Below, in pieces: positions 48,489-62,613 of a stretch of DNA of 64,000 bases. Positions within the stretch are counted from its first letter, which is position 1. Every line of letters starts with the position of its first letter. The position numbers and the translations under genes are program-made. This DNA comes from Heliocidaris erythrogramma (taxonomy: Eukaryota; Echinodermata; Echinoidea; Camarodonta; Echinometridae), in the NCBI GenBank assembly GCA_025617745.1, contig CM046853.1:9006974-9070973 (forward strand). Direction: 5' to 3'. A model generated the notes under the pieces. That model saw nothing but the letters and a program-made list of their open reading frames with translations. It searched no databases and was not told the DNA's origin.

Positions 48489-51400
48489 TTCCCATACCTA
48501 CAAACTAGATTTACCTTGATGTATTACCTCAGTCTGTGTCACTGACATCTCCGACAGTTTGGGAGCAGGAGTGAGAAATTACATCCATTATCTAGACACC
48601 CCTCACAAAAGTGGTAAATTTGTGATGGACTCGAGTTTGATGTGGAGACAGGAGAGTCTTAAGTAAAAATGGAAATCTCCTTCATCCTTTTCCTCTTTCT
48701 AAAATACATCTATCTGCATGTAGTTCCAGTAAAATCAAAGTTGTTAGATTTGTCATCACAGTATTTCATTGACCAGGCACATAACTAGGAAAGTTGTTTA
48801 ATTATCTTATTTACTTTTTTTTAATAGAAATTCTTAAAAGAGAGAATGAAATATTTGAAAAAATAAAGGAAATGTCAAAATTAAAAAAGTATACTTTAAT
48901 ATCTCCATATTTGGTATCATCCAATATTATAAACATTGTCCATGGACAGAAAATCCCTTCCATATTTTTCAGAAATAGTATGAATTCATATCATGTTGAG
49001 GTGCAACATAATGACTCTCATGTGTCCATCTATGCTCCCGTGAGACTTCATTTTTTGAGCCTGAATCACTCGACAAAAAAAGCTTGAGATACAGAGGGCA
49101 GACTGATTTATTGTGCGATTCATCTGTGGCGTCATTCCTCACATAATTCTCCATGTTGGTTTACATCTATCACAATTCTTGGTTCAAGGGGGACGATCGG
49201 CGTTGACAAGCAATGTATTTCAGGAATCCTATCCCATTTCCTCATGCAATCTTAAATTGCTGCTATTGCTTAAAGTGAATGATCGAGTTTATATGTATCT
49301 TGAAAACCATAATTCAGTCATATATATGGTATCAGGGTGTCTTTGTTAACAAGATTTAGAGTGATGGAGGACACTTGTAATATGGCTTTAACCATGTTCT
49401 TTTTTGTTTGTGTTCAGAATCTGTCCTTCAATCACAATTTCTTCTTTCAGGTATTGATGTTGAACATGAAAGACTATTCTTATCTTTGAAAGAATTCAGA
49501 CATTTCTGCACTTTTAAATATTTCTTTAGTTTAAGCTTTAAACGAAAATATATGAATCCTGTGTGAGCATATTCAAGAAACACTAACCAGATGGCTTTTA
49601 ATTTTAGACAAAAATGACATTAATAAATTTCTGAAGGTCATGATCTTCACGTTTTCAGTGAACATATTTCAGGATAATAAGAGTGAGTAAGAATGAATGA
49701 TAAACCTTACATCCATCATGCATGATCTTTTGCACTTTCCTTACATGACTCATTTTGAGTAAGCATGTTTCTCTTCTGTTCAGCGAAGAAATTGATTTGG
49801 TCCTATTCCATTCGTCAATGCGTATCACTGGCTTGTCCTCTAATTAAGTTGTCGTATGTTTATCCCCTTTCCCATTTCACCCCAGAAGGTTTAGTTTTCA
49901 TATATTGTCCATTTCCAATGGTAACGTTTGAAAGCATACTTGATGAAGTTTCAGAGGGTTAAGGAATGGAGGGAGGGATGTTGTCTATTTGGGGCATGCA
50001 CCTGTCTTGCACATGACAACATCAATGTTTTGACCAACTTGTCACCAGGCAACCAAATTTAATATCACCATCTTGAAATGCCTCCTGTACATGTTTTTAG
50101 TTTGGATTGTCAGTCTCTTATTCCCTTGCCCCCAGTCCATCTTGTGATTTGATCTGAACGACATGAATTGAACTCTGATGACATTCCTTTCCAACCGTCT
50201 TCTATCGTCATTTAAGAAGATTAATGCTAGGTTTGCCAAAAGTGTATCATCTCTTGTTTCACAGTTAAACTTGATTACTGAAATATTAGTCACTGCAACC
50301 TTACATTTATTTTGTGGTATATCCTTTGTTTTTATATTGCATCTGATGGGAGCCAGAAGGACTTGACTCTATATATGAGATAACACCCTTGTGGCTCTTA
50401 CCAGATTATTGAAAGTAATTTAGTTTAATTATCATCATTAATATCTTTCTAATTCTAGAAGAAAAAAATTGACCTTTACTCATTGAGGCAAATCATTGAT
50501 CATTTCATGAATATATGCATCTTTCATTGGATCAATCTTTGATTTCTTACTCACTATGGCATGTAATCACTCAAGGATACAACAATCTCTAGATACACAG
50601 GATCTAAATTTTTATAGGCATGTGCACTGTACTATAAACTGATTCTCCAATTAGGAGAAGATTTATGAGTAGCAACAAAGCATGGTATTAGAATATGGTA
50701 GTGTGTGTAAAAGGCATCATTTATCATTGATGATGCATAAGATACGTGTCCTAAACTATGTATACCCTGAGACTTTTCAGTTCTCAAGGATTGACTGACA
50801 GTTCTGATGCAAAAAGGTCAGGGGATGTTTTACTTGTGCTCTTATTTCTTTCAGCAGAAAGTGAGATTACTTGACGAAGGAGTTTAAATCCCTGGGTGCA
50901 TTGATAGCAAAACTTACAACTCTTTCTATTGCATCCTCTTTTTCGTTGTAGTACATTTAAAAGGTCTGAATTGGCAACTCCTGATGCATGCTTGTAATTC
51001 ACAGGTCACAGGTTTTGCCGGACTTGACCTGAGCTGAATATCTTAAGATTTCATGAAGAATAGAGAGAAGACCCAGCTGCATCACAGTGAGTCATTTTGG
51101 GTTGTCATCAGAACTTGTTGGGCACACTCACACAGTAGGAGAGTCATCGACAGTCACGTGTGGAGTTCTATATGATATCTTCATAGTATGTTCAAAGTTT
51201 AATATATTGCATTCTCCAGAAAATATTGCAAGTACCTACCATGAAAGAAATATATTCTCAAGATCAAGCATTCTTGGAAGATATGCAAGATAGATTTGGT
51301 ACTATCCGTTGTATTTTCATATTGCCATACACCTCACAAACTTTGTAGTTACTCTGATTCAATCTGATTAGGACTTGACAAAAGGCTGTTCGGTATTCAA

Positions 51401-54400
51401 CATGTCATGTACATGATTTTAACTTTTACTTTGTTGCTTATAATCATAAGTCATCAGTGCATTTGATCATCCATGGGCTTACAGGGTTACCAAATACATT
51501 GATCAAGGCTCATGTCATCCTATGAAGCAATACTGAGTTCATATTTTCAAGTTATACTCACATGTCTTCATTCCAGTGCACTTTAATGTTAAGGAAAAGG
51601 GCAAGTGCATGTATATTTCATCTGTTGTAGAATGTGACACCATTTACAAATGTATACTGTGCTAAGACATGGCTAACAGGAGAATAAGAGAATCAGAGGA
51701 GAGTCAAATCTTATGTGTAGTCATTCCAAAGAAACTAGGTTCAGCAGAGCAACGTAAAATCTAGGATTACGGTGGAACGTGATTGAACCTCCAAAAGCTG
51801 GGGGAGAAGGGGGAGTGTGTTGGACAAAGAACTCTTGTGGATTTAGAAATGACCTACATGCAAGAGTCAAAACATAGCCCAAAGCTGGCCACAAAATAGG
51901 GAGAAAAGCTGGCAACTCCATATTCCCCTTTGGCTTCATTTTCTTGAATTGGTGCTTGTAATAAAAGCCAAACATGTCGCAATTGTAAGAGATTGCTTTA
52001 TATTTATCTGCCATCAAGAAAAGTAACCTGTTTGGAGTTTATTGGCATCAGAGTTCATGCACTTATAGTGAACCTTTGTGGTCTTTGTTCCTCCAATGCT
52101 CCTTTCTTTCCTACTAACCTCAAAGATTAGCACCTTCCATTCTACTAGATTTTTGAGCAATTGTCAAAAATGAACTTTCAAGATTTAAGTTTTTTCTTTA
52201 GCATACTGGGCAAAGATATATTGCATAGGAATAAACATATTGAACGCACAGATTTCTGTATGAGGAAGAATTTTCAAGCCATTCTGAGCCTAAACGAGAT
52301 GTTCAACACTCAATCTTTTGGGCGGGATTTGCCACCCACGGCATGGTAGGGGTTAACATCAAGTATGCAGTGTATTGGAAGAACCGGAAAGAAAAAAGTT
52401 ATGAGGGTGATCAATGAAAAAAAGTAATTACAGAGATGGCAAAATTTAAGATCTGATAAATTAAGTTCCTATAGATTTCTTCTTTAGTAATGCTTTATTT
52501 TAAATTTTGTTCATTTTCTTATATATTTATAGAAATGAACATGAATTCCCTTAAGAGATTGTTTGAATTGACATTAAGAATAACATGATAAAAGTGAAGG
52601 TGATCATTATAAACACCACTTTGGTATCTTATATGAATCATTGAAGTAAAGAACAGAGTAGTGGGAGATAATTCCACTGATGCATGTATGACCTACCTCA
52701 TATTATCAAGATAAGTATGAAAGATATCTTAAGGCTGGTTCCATTGTGTCATTATGTTTTCAATTATATCCAAAGATTTTATGGCTACCCTTGCTTTCGG
52801 GAATTATTTCTTTGTTAGTTTGGCTGTGAAGAAAAAGAGTAATATTACTCTCGTAAATCAGACATTACCATTATGATTATCTTTCTTTGATTTTGTTAAG
52901 AGATGAATGTAGTTTGAATTGCATAGCCACCCTTTTAGGCTTGGCACTTCTAGTTCTAAGAAAATCCACATGATTGGAATTGCCTGTCTTCAGTATTCAT
53001 TTGACAGGGCTGTATTTTCATTATCGAATTGATCTCAAAAGTGTAATCAAGTCAAGTGTATTTAAGGGTACTACGTGACCCCAAAACCAGGTGCTACAAT
53101 TCTAAGGGGCCAAAATAAGCTTGCATGAATACTTACTAGTATTGCTGCAGTATTTAGATTAGAGAGCTATATGACAATCCATACCAACCTGAGCAATAGA
53201 AAATAGAAATGAAGACTCAATAGCGTTGTTACAGTATTAAAGTAGTCATGTACCGGTATCTGAGCTGAATTCGAAATTGGAACAGTGCAATATCCCTTCA
53301 AGAACTCAATTATTTATGAATGCATGTATATAGACTATTATTTTGTGCTGATGACTTGCTTAGAGCCATAAGGGCGCTTATTTTTCAAAGTGCGTAATGC
53401 CCTTTTGACATTTAGCTTCAACTGTATAAGTTATTTTATTGTTTGTATAAAATGTAGGAGAAAAATCCCAATCAGTATTGTAAGTTAAATTTCGCAGATA
53501 GTTTTGAATTACAGAAAATAATGAAGTGTTGTAAAACATGTTGTTTGTAGATTTGTTTTTATATCATTGATGTTATACATGAAAATCTGTGTCGACATAC
53601 TTAATGATTTCTATTGTCAGTTTCATGTTAAATTTATATTCTGAAGTGTTTAAGAACACTGAATAGTATCATCATTTATAATCTTTCTGACTGAACTATC
53701 AAATTCATGCCTTTCATACATTCATGTTATTATTCTCACTAACTTCAAAAATTATGTCCGTATTTCATAAGGAGTGCAACGAAAATGTTAACAGATTAAA
53801 TATATTTAGATTTATAGATTTAGGACTCATTATTTTTATGTCAGTAATTCTGATTGTAGCTGATTGGAATTCTTCAGCACCTTATGTACTATCAATGAAA
53901 GCTTGTTTTAAAAGATTATTTCATGATATTTTACACTTCATTTTTGATTGTGACTGTAACATAGGCCTATTTATTTGTGAAAGGAAGTTTCGATGAGATT
54001 TCAGATGAAAATGTAAAAGAAATATGACGTGTAAAATTGATACACGTAGTATGTCATGAATATGAAGACAATTATTCAAAAAGGGATGCAGTCAAAAAAT
54101 TGTTATGTCAAATATTCAGCAAATCTGTAAATGTTTTTAAAAAATCAAACATAATGAAATTTATGGCATGTTGATGTTATTTATGAATTAAATTCATATT
54201 TATTTTTTCAAAAGCCCGCGTTAAGTGACAAATACGGAAATTTGATCCTGCTAAGTCTGAATGAATAGTCAAAGCTTTGAAAAAAGTGGTTATAGTTGAA
54301 TCTTTAACCTTAGGTGAAAGGTTCCAGAACATACAATGCCACCCACTTCTTCCTTGCATACTTTACCCCTTTTGAACATTATATAAATGTATTTTACAGA

Positions 54401-54900
54401 CTTTCAGAACACTGCCTTTTTCATATTCATGTAAAAGAAAATACAATTATGATAGCTTTGTTCATGTTGTGGGATTGAGTCAAGTATATTGTATAAATCA
54501 CACTTTGATGAATTTAATGTTTTTATGACTTTAAGCATGTAGTGGAGTGTGTATAGATGTTTGTGATTTGTAAATGAATTACTGTATATTCACAAAGATG
54601 TTTGCTTCATTTTCAGTGTAGATATTGAATAATGTGGAAACAACTCTTAGCATTTTTTATATCTGTGTCTCAAGAGATTTATAGTTTTGATCATAATTGA
54701 TATTTTGAATGATACGAAAGGAAATTCAGATCATGTGAGATGATGTTATAATGTGTTTTGATGGAAATGTTGATTGTTATGCTAGCATATTAGCTACTTA
54801 CCATTTCTTCATAGTAGATGATCATTGTCTATGTACAATTGTTTTATAAGTAATTGTAAAAATTTTGTTGTGAAATTTTGTGATCTAGAAAATAAAACAA

Positions 54901-57900
54901 AACAAGTTTTTGTATTAAAAATAAAAACACAAGCGTTAGTCTCATTTCTTTGTAAAGGATTCTTGAAGTTGGTGTTTTGAAGTTGGAATGATAAGGGATC
55001 TCTGTCAATAAATTGCTTTGAGAACAGAAACAAAAGGGGAAAGGAGTGGAGAAGATGATAAGTATAATAAACTGTAAATACAATATCATGATCACTTCTA
55101 ATACTTCTTCACATGACAGGAACCATTCCTAACTAAGATAATGCAAAATAGACCAAGAGAAAATGAGACTAAACGTAGGAGAGAGACTGGAAGATGTATC
55201 AAAAGAGTACTGTAAAACCATAAATTCTTACTATCTGTAAACGATGGATATTTTCATAGCATAAAACTTTCAAGAGTTGCACAAATTTAGTGTTGTGATT
55301 CTACTATTTAGTGGCATTAAACATTCTCAAATCTGAACCTCATGACATTTGCAAAAGCTGTGGTTTTTACAATAGATGGGAGACAGAAAATAAGATTTAT
55401 TGGGAAGAGTAGAGCTCATGCAGTACTGAAGACCTCTCATCCATTGATTAATACACATCTCATTCAATACATTAGGTTTGCTTTGATGTGTGAATTTGGA
55501 TTTATCTTTATAATTAGTTGCTTGTACATGGAATCTAATTCATGTGTGAGCCAAATTTGGCTCCATAATACACACATGGAAATAAGTCTATTTCATAGAG
55601 AAAATTAAGTCTCTGCCTCTCCGCTTCTCTCATTTCTCATATTAACATCTCCCCCTTCTCTCTTGATTCTTCTACCTTTAGATATACATATTAAATACTC
55701 AATCTGTCTTTCTTACCTCTCTCTCATATTTTGATTATCTCTCTTTTTTGTTAAAACTCAGTGTTCCTTCTTGCCTCTAGCCTAGGAACATTTTTTTCAA
55801 AATAAAATATATCAACATGAAATTAAAATTAAATATTACAAAGCCAAAAAAATAATGATTTATATGAATTTCTATATTCTCTTTATTTACTTTTTCATTC
55901 ATTTTTTGACTAAACCATCAAATAATATAATATTTACAAAAATAACCCAAAACATAAGTTCTATAAACATGACTTTTACATTTCAGCACCAATATGAAAT
56001 AATGCATACAAAAGTAACAGAGTGCATACCTGATTATAAATTCATACAAAAATGTTTCATTTACATGATACAGATGAAAAGATACAAAAGAAAACATTGA
56101 ACATTGTGTGCAGAGCAAAGAAACAAGTTCATAAATATGAAAATACAATCATATCATCAAAAATGCCTTTCTGTATTTGAAACGCTTCAATTCACTTTAA
56201 CAGTAATTGAAGAGTTGTTGCAAGAGAATACACAATTTTTCTCATTTCTTTATCACCAAGCTTCAGCGCATACAAAAGCTTCTACAAAATTGTGAATCTC
56301 AAAATGTTACCCATCTTCATTTTATGTAAAATATATATTATTTCAATGCCTCATTATAAAAACTCGCCAGATACCAATAAACTAGAACATGATATCTAGT
56401 GTGCGTATTTCTTCTCTCAATATTAATATTACATCTAACTTTATCTTTATAATTGTTTGTAATCATTAAGGTATTGCTTTAAGATAGTAGCCATGCACAT
56501 GGAAATGTTCATGTTGGGTATTTCCTTGGTTCAGGTTAAGTAAGATTATTATTGTTTGAATTCCACATGTCAAGCTTCTGCTATTTCACATGAATCAGGG
56601 AAACATTTTACAGCTATGATTTTCCGAGCAGAATATTGAGTCAAAAAATGCTTGAAATGTACATCTCAAATCAATTCATTCAAACCTTGAGAGATACCAA
56701 GTATATCAAAATACATCACGATACAATGCAAGTATAGAAATATCACATAAGTATATGAGCATATGAATGCCATTTAATACAGGACAAATGCCAATCATTA
56801 TACATGCAGTAAGTCAATTAAATGATGTATGATACATTATAATCACATTCAACATGGGTCCTTCAAAAGGGAATGTGAATTAGATGGGGAAACAAATGTT
56901 TTACATATGCTTACTGTAGATCCTATCAATCTGTCATTATCTTATGTACAAAGAGTTGATGTGATACTCCACGATTTAAATTCTAATAAGTTCCAGTCCT
57001 GCAGTGTTAAACGTGAGAATAAAACATAATTTCCACACATTTTTATACAAATGTTTAAACTTGTCAACCTTATGTATAGTTTGTTCATTTCCTTGTAGAG
57101 AAGAGGGTTCTACAGACACACGATACAACATTATTATTGGCCTACATGATTTTTGAATAAATCCACCTTGATAACTTTTTAACCCCCTCTCCCATAGAAT
57201 GAGTTTAACATACTGGTATTATTTTCATTTCACATCTTCCTTTCAATTCCTCCCAATGAAAGACAGGGTAATATCCTGTAAAGTAATAATTTAGCAGTCT
57301 CTGAGTTTGAAAAGTGTTCATTGCATATTGTAACAATAAAATACTGTTGAGAACTCAACATACTTCTCAAAATGAACATGAGCTACAAGTGCAACAAATG
57401 TACAAGCAAATTTTCTTAAAAACAGATTCTTTGGTTATGATTAAACAAAACAAAAATACGATCAACTGCATCATTAAATGACTTGACTGTATGTAAAATG
57501 TTTGGTAGCCAAACAAAAATTCAATTTCATCTTGTATTTATACATGTATGTAGTAATATGACATTTGATTGATAAAGCATTGTGCTGCAGAACAAAAAAA
57601 CTGATCTGTTATTGATAATGCTTATTTGAGAAGATTTTGACTTTTTATTCCATTTCTTCAATTTACAATCTCCTATTTTTATTTTATTTCTCAAATCTGT
57701 TAATGGGATATAATGGAAGATGTTAAATTTGATTTAAAAACATTTTAATAATGTATTTCTACATCTCTATAAATATGTAGAGAGGTGAATGCATGAAAAG
57801 AAATTCCCTTTTCTATTCCTTTGTCAGTTAAATGCAGCAAAACATAATTCATCAAACTACCCAAAAAAAATTTCTTTAACATTTCAAGCATGAACTCAGA

Positions 57901-59650
57901 ATTTGTCACAAAATTTCTGACAAAGGGCAACACACAAAAGAAAACATATATATTGACCAAATACATTTCATATACATTAGATATAGAAAATTTCAGTTGT
58001 TTCATATACATGTATCTGTTCCTTCTTTAAACATATCAAATTGATCATGTATAAATGTATTCACACAGCTCAATTACAAGGATATTTCCCAAAGCATTCA
58101 ATTTGATTTTGGGTAGACTAGATTTACTTGAATAGATGATAAATGTTGCCACCTATCTGACAATGCATTATCCATGCCTTACCCTTACAAAAATAATTTG
58201 GATCTAAAGGGCTTGAAATGAGATAAAATTACATTGATTAAAAAAAGTATTTTTTACGATTAAAAATTAGTTTATCCATAGTTATTTTCACTAAATTACT
58301 GCTGGCAAATTCCTATATTTAGAAAAGAGAAAGGATGAGAGGAGAAGAAGTAGATACAAGGAAGAAAGGGAAATGTTAGGATAAATGAAGGACAGCAATA
58401 TTTGGAATAGTAACATGAAGAATCGTTTGATCTGTACATTTTCAGTAGCACCATGATTGTTTTTAAAACATTCCATTATATTTACACAATATTAAGCTAC
58501 AGGCCACTGGTCACTTCCATCATATAATATTATCAATTTATACTTCTGTTGGATCAAAGAATCAAAAGTTTCTGACCATTCTTTAACAAAGAATATATGA
58601 TTCAGCCACTGGTCAGATGAAATAAACAAATTACTTGGTAAGAAATATAAGACAAAAATAAATACTCAAGTCTAGCTTGATATTTGGAGGAAGTGAAAAT
58701 TGTGTTTGACCACCGTAGCCTAACTTGCATATCTAGCAGATACAGCGATGACAGTTGTTTTCTTATTTACTCAAAACATGTCATTCAATATGAAAATGAT
58801 CATTCTTTTTACAGTTTGCCCTTCACGATATATAGTTTAAGTTTATACAGCAATGCAAAGACAGGGACTAAACAGAATAGTATACATTGTAAAGAGTAAA
58901 TCATAATAAATATATATACACTTAACTGAGATATTGAATATGTAATGCACACAAACCTGAACTCCTGCAATATATGATCTCCTGCAACAATAATATATTT
59001 TCATCTCAGGGATTACTCTAAAATTATTCTTTTCCTAAACATACCAAGAGAATGAGACTAAGAGTGGCAAGATATATGAAGCCAATCCCATTTTTTATAA
59101 AAGAAAATTAAGTTTTGGCAAATCTTCAATACATTTTCATTCATTCATTAAAATAAATGATGCTGGGTACATTACATTTATACACTCTGTCTGGATAATA
59201 AATTCCACACTTCTCTGAGTTAATTTTGCATAATTTTAAAATTGGCACCATGTGTATCGAGTCTAATGACATTATTTATAATATCAAATTACAAAATAGA
59301 AATAATTAACAAGTACATTAAATCAAAACCCTTCACAAGAAAAGTAAAATCTAAACAAAAGGAAGTCGTAATTTGAATTTTCATTAAAGTTCCCATTTTT
59401 ACATAAAGACAGGCAATAATTTTGAGAAGATGCCAAGTCACATGGGCAAGCCATTATAATATGTTTACTCAGAATAGCATGAATGTAATGATTCATATGT
59501 TTTATGATTTATATTCCAATATTCAAACAGAGTGAGCTAATTCCAATATAATAAGGTTCCTATGCATTTTTAACGTCACTTTCAAATTACTCCCCCCCCC
59601 CCCCCCTTTAGAGAAAAGGGGACCTGATTCCTTTTAAAATGTCTTGCACA
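54901..59650. other. 3' flank or 3'UTR of the minus-strand gene at 59651
   Basis: AT-rich with no coding exon found. Several minus-strand AATAAA (plus TTTATT) occur, for example near 55881. A C-run of about 17 lies at 59591-59607, just after the stop codon of the neighbouring gene. Confidence 0.45.
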
Positions 59651-59854
59651 TTAAAATTGTGCAGCAGCAGCAGGTTGCATCTGAACAAACTGACCATTCT
59701 CCACTCCAGACCATGATCCATCTTCTCCTCCTTCACCGTTCTGATGCTTAGCCAGTGGGTTACGACTAACAACTATCTCAAGCTTATTACCAGAGTCTGC
59801 TATGAGAGGTACCACCATACAACAATCAAAGTCATGGGTTCTTGTCTGGTTGAT
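59651..59854 (-). CDS. Last exon of an unidentified gene, PDZ-tail-like
   Basis: On the minus strand a long pyrimidine tract ends TTTGCTGTAG at 59855, a very strong acceptor. The exon then reads INQTRTHDFDCC, MVVPLIADSGNKLEIVVSRN and PLAKHQNGEGGEDG, and ends FVQMQPAAAAQF before TAA at 59653-59651: 67 residues. IN...TH followed by a helix, a Gly turn and the strand KLEIVVSRN is the order of the last third of a PDZ domain (strand D, helix B with the class I His, strand F). The PDZ core GLGF-type loop would be in exons right of or beyond 60 kb, which I could not locate. No start codon is present, so ORF scans miss it. The PDZ reading is a hypothesis; the exon itself is well supported. Confidence 0.7.
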   Translation of the reverse strand: MNQTRTHDFDCCMVVPLIADSGNKLEIVVSRNPLAKHQNGEGGEDGSWSGVENGQFVQMQPAAAAQF

Positions 59855-60193
59855 CTACAGCAAAGAGAGAGCAAAAAAAAAAGAGAAAAGAAAAAGACAT
59901 GAGACTCAGCTGTTTCTGAATATATATATACCTGACAAGCCTAAGATAAATTTTGTGCAAGAAGGGCACACTCATCTGCTACAAGCCAAAATGGCATTAA
60001 CTTTATGTAAATGAAAGGTTATATAGACCCTTATGACTCTCAGCAAATGATATTACAAATTCATTACAAAATTATCACTGATATTTTGGAAAAATAATAA
60101 ATAGGATCTATTTAGGCTGGTTTCCAAACCTCCATCATTTTTAAAAAGAAATATATTGTGACATATGTCTCAATTTTCATGAAACATCCTGTA

Positions 60194-60297
60194 CTAAACT
60201 CCAAGGTGTTGAGCAATTTCAAGCCCAATTACAGCCTCCAGGGATACCTCTCCATTCATACTGTCCAATTTCCAGTCACTTTCAATGTTGACAGTTC
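60194..60297 (-). CDS. Candidate alternative last exon (33 codons)
   Basis: After AATCAATAG at 60298 the minus strand reads, in phase 2, TVNIESDWKLDSMNGEVSLE and AVIGLEIAQHLGV, then TAG. The composition is protein-like, with W, G and charged residues well mixed, unlike the shadow frames around it, and it lies about 340 bases upstream of the 59651 exon on the same strand. The acceptor is mediocre. It could be an alternative 3' exon of that gene, or chance. Confidence 0.25.
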
Positions 60298-60829
60298 CTA
60301 TTGATTGGTGTGAGCAGGAGTGTGAGTGTGTGTCATGATTGCACTATCTCTATCCACCCATTTCATCTCATCTCATCTCATATCATCTGATTACGTCTAG
60401 GTGTGATGCTTCAGACTAAAGCATTTATCTCAATGCATAATGAACGAATCCGGCTACATGTACAAGTACAATTTTTTATAATATACATGTATGTATAGAT
60501 ATTTTACATCTTAAGTAGATAAGTAAGATTTTGGTGTGAATCATGAAAATGACTGCTTTGACATATCACGACACGAACAAAACAAAATTAGGAGAGGGAA
60601 AAAGATCAGCAAAAGATTAAAAATCATTTCAAAGCCCATGATGAATATATAGCATTCCATACATGTACATGTAGCTCTTTTAACCACTATTATCAAGATT
60701 TCTTTAAGGGACTTTTTAAAAGCAAACATACCACTAATTTACTGAGATGGCTATGCATGTAATGCGACCTGTCAGGGTTTATCCACATCACTTAATACTC
60801 AAATGATGACCAACATGTTGTTATACTAC

Positions 60830-61188
60830 ATTATAAAACGGGTTCAAGAATGTAGCCATCCTGATTGGTCAAATAACACCACGTGACCGTGCAAAAAAAA
60901 AGTACTAACGCACGGCAAAAAGGTACCAACGCACGGCTGAGCTGCGCGTAAGCGTACCTCTGGTGCATGCAAACTTAAAACGCAATGAAATCGCGTAGTT
61001 TAATTGTCATTTTAGCTCAGGGATTATATGCGCGTACTGAAACGCGCATGACTTTTGTTGGCTGCGCTTATATGTCATCATCCAGGAAAGCAAATGGCAG
61101 CCTCCATGACTGTGCGACTCTTGGCATTTCTATGGGGTTCGTAACCATATTTATAGACTTCATAATAATATTGCCGACCCGTTTTATA
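60830..61188. mobile_element. CpG-rich element with short inverted ends
   Basis: TTATAAAACGGGT at about 60832 and its complement ACCCGTTTTATAA at about 61176. The interior is rich in CGCACGG and GCGCGT words (AACGCACGGC twice), unlike the neighbouring DNA. Likely a MITE; the family is not known to me. Confidence 0.55.
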
Positions 61189-61190
61189 AA

Positions 61191-61360
61191 ACTATTAATA
61201 CATGGTTGTGAGTTCGTGCGTTAGTGCGATCCGGCAACACACAGGTTTTTATGGTGGTGTCCAACACACTCGGCTTGCGCCTCGTGCATATAGTACACTA
61301 CGATAAAAACCTTTGTGTTGCCAGATCGCACCAACGCACTCCCAACCATGTATTAATAGT
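61191..61360. mobile_element. Fold-back element with about 60-bp arms
   Basis: ACTATTAATACATGGTTG at 61191 and its complement ending at 61360; arms include GTGCGATC(C/T)GGCAACACA with few mismatches and a loop of about 45 bases. It abuts the element to its left, and the two may form one mobile unit. Confidence 0.8.
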
Positions 61361-61704
61361 ATAATGTTAATTTTGTAATAGGGTGTATACAGAACATTCT
61401 ATCCCTTTGTATATAAAAAAAAGTATCTTATATTCCTAATATCAATCAATGCAAGTTGGAAGGATACATTATATAATGAAAAGAAAAAGATTTCAATGTA
61501 TTTTACTAGGACACCCTGTACGCGACTCATCTCATCCCACATGCACACATAATACATGCCATGGGGAAAACCCATTCTTAGATTCAGGGACTTCCTCACC
61601 CACAAGCTCTGTTGATGCTTTCAATCAAGAACAGAGCAAGAGCGTGCAAGGCTTGGAGCAATTTACTCACAGAATTCATTCACCTCCCATCCATCTTGTC
61701 AGTC

Positions 61705-61805
61705 CACTCTCTTTCTCTCTCTCTCTCTCTTACTATCTCTCTCTCTCTTACCATCTCTCTCCTCTCTCTCCCACTCTCTCTCTCACATATACTCTCTCAC
61801 TCTGT
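61705..61805. repeat. (CT)n microsatellite
   Basis: About 100 bases of CT-rich repeats with ACTAT and ACCAT interruptions. Confidence 0.95.
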
Positions 61806-62613
61806 GCATATTTGCTTACGGTCAACACTCTTTCCCCAGGTTCTCTCTCTCCTCGACAATTCTACACATGTCTATTAGCATACACCTTATGATCTTATTT
61901 ATTCTCTTATGTCTTTCCTTCCTACAGGTTCTCACTCTTATGAAGAATTAATGCAAATTTATGAAGAACTTATATGCGGTTTTGGAAACCATTTTGTCAT
62001 ATGAGAAAACAATGCATTTACCAAATTATGAACATATTAACAAAAAATGAATTGCCAGCATTAAAGATAAAGTTGAGTTCTGGTCATGAGATTGAATTGT
62101 GAAAGAAACTCAAAGCAATTGGGAAAGTTGATTATATAGCACATAAGAACTGGTGTATGCTGTAAGATTTTCAAATCACCAAAATTGACTCAATCTTGCC
62201 GAGAGTCACATGCACTGCACATAGAAATGTGTATATGGGACTACACACAAATTTTTGGCCCGGACATTTCAGCCGTTTCTTGTCATATTTTAATTATGAG
62301 AGCATTTGAAGAGCAATTTTTTTTCAGGACGACACATCTAGTATGATACTCTTCCAAACTAACATAAAAAGAATGAGAAAGCTCACAAATTATATTTTAC
62401 CCCTCCTAGAATTCAAGCTTCCCATTAATATAATTACATAGGGTTATTAACATCAAGAACAACTAAGGATAAAACCATGAAGGTAATAACTCCTTAATCC
62501 CTAATACATGACAGGTACATATTTTAGTTTCCTTCCAACAGGCCGCATGGTTGCCTTTAAAATTCTTATGATCAATCATATTCTTAACAAGATGAATGCG
62601 ACTGCGTCTCCTA

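Larger units (their letters stand above)
42999..54900 (+). other. Ninjurin 3' region, no further exon seen
   Basis: About 12 kb with no convincing coding exon on either strand; AT-rich, few repeats. The nearest AATAAA is at 43056-43061, 58 bases past the stop; another in a good setting is at 54891-54896. A 3'UTR of unknown length occupies the left part. Confidence 0.5.

Noticed and set aside
50784..51002. Cys-containing minus-strand frame (GCNRKSCKFCYQC)
   Set aside because: Cys spacing matches no finger I know and there are no splice sites; likely chance.
61449..61892. 147-codon plus-strand frame
   Set aside because: More than a third is a translated CT microsatellite (SLSLSY type).
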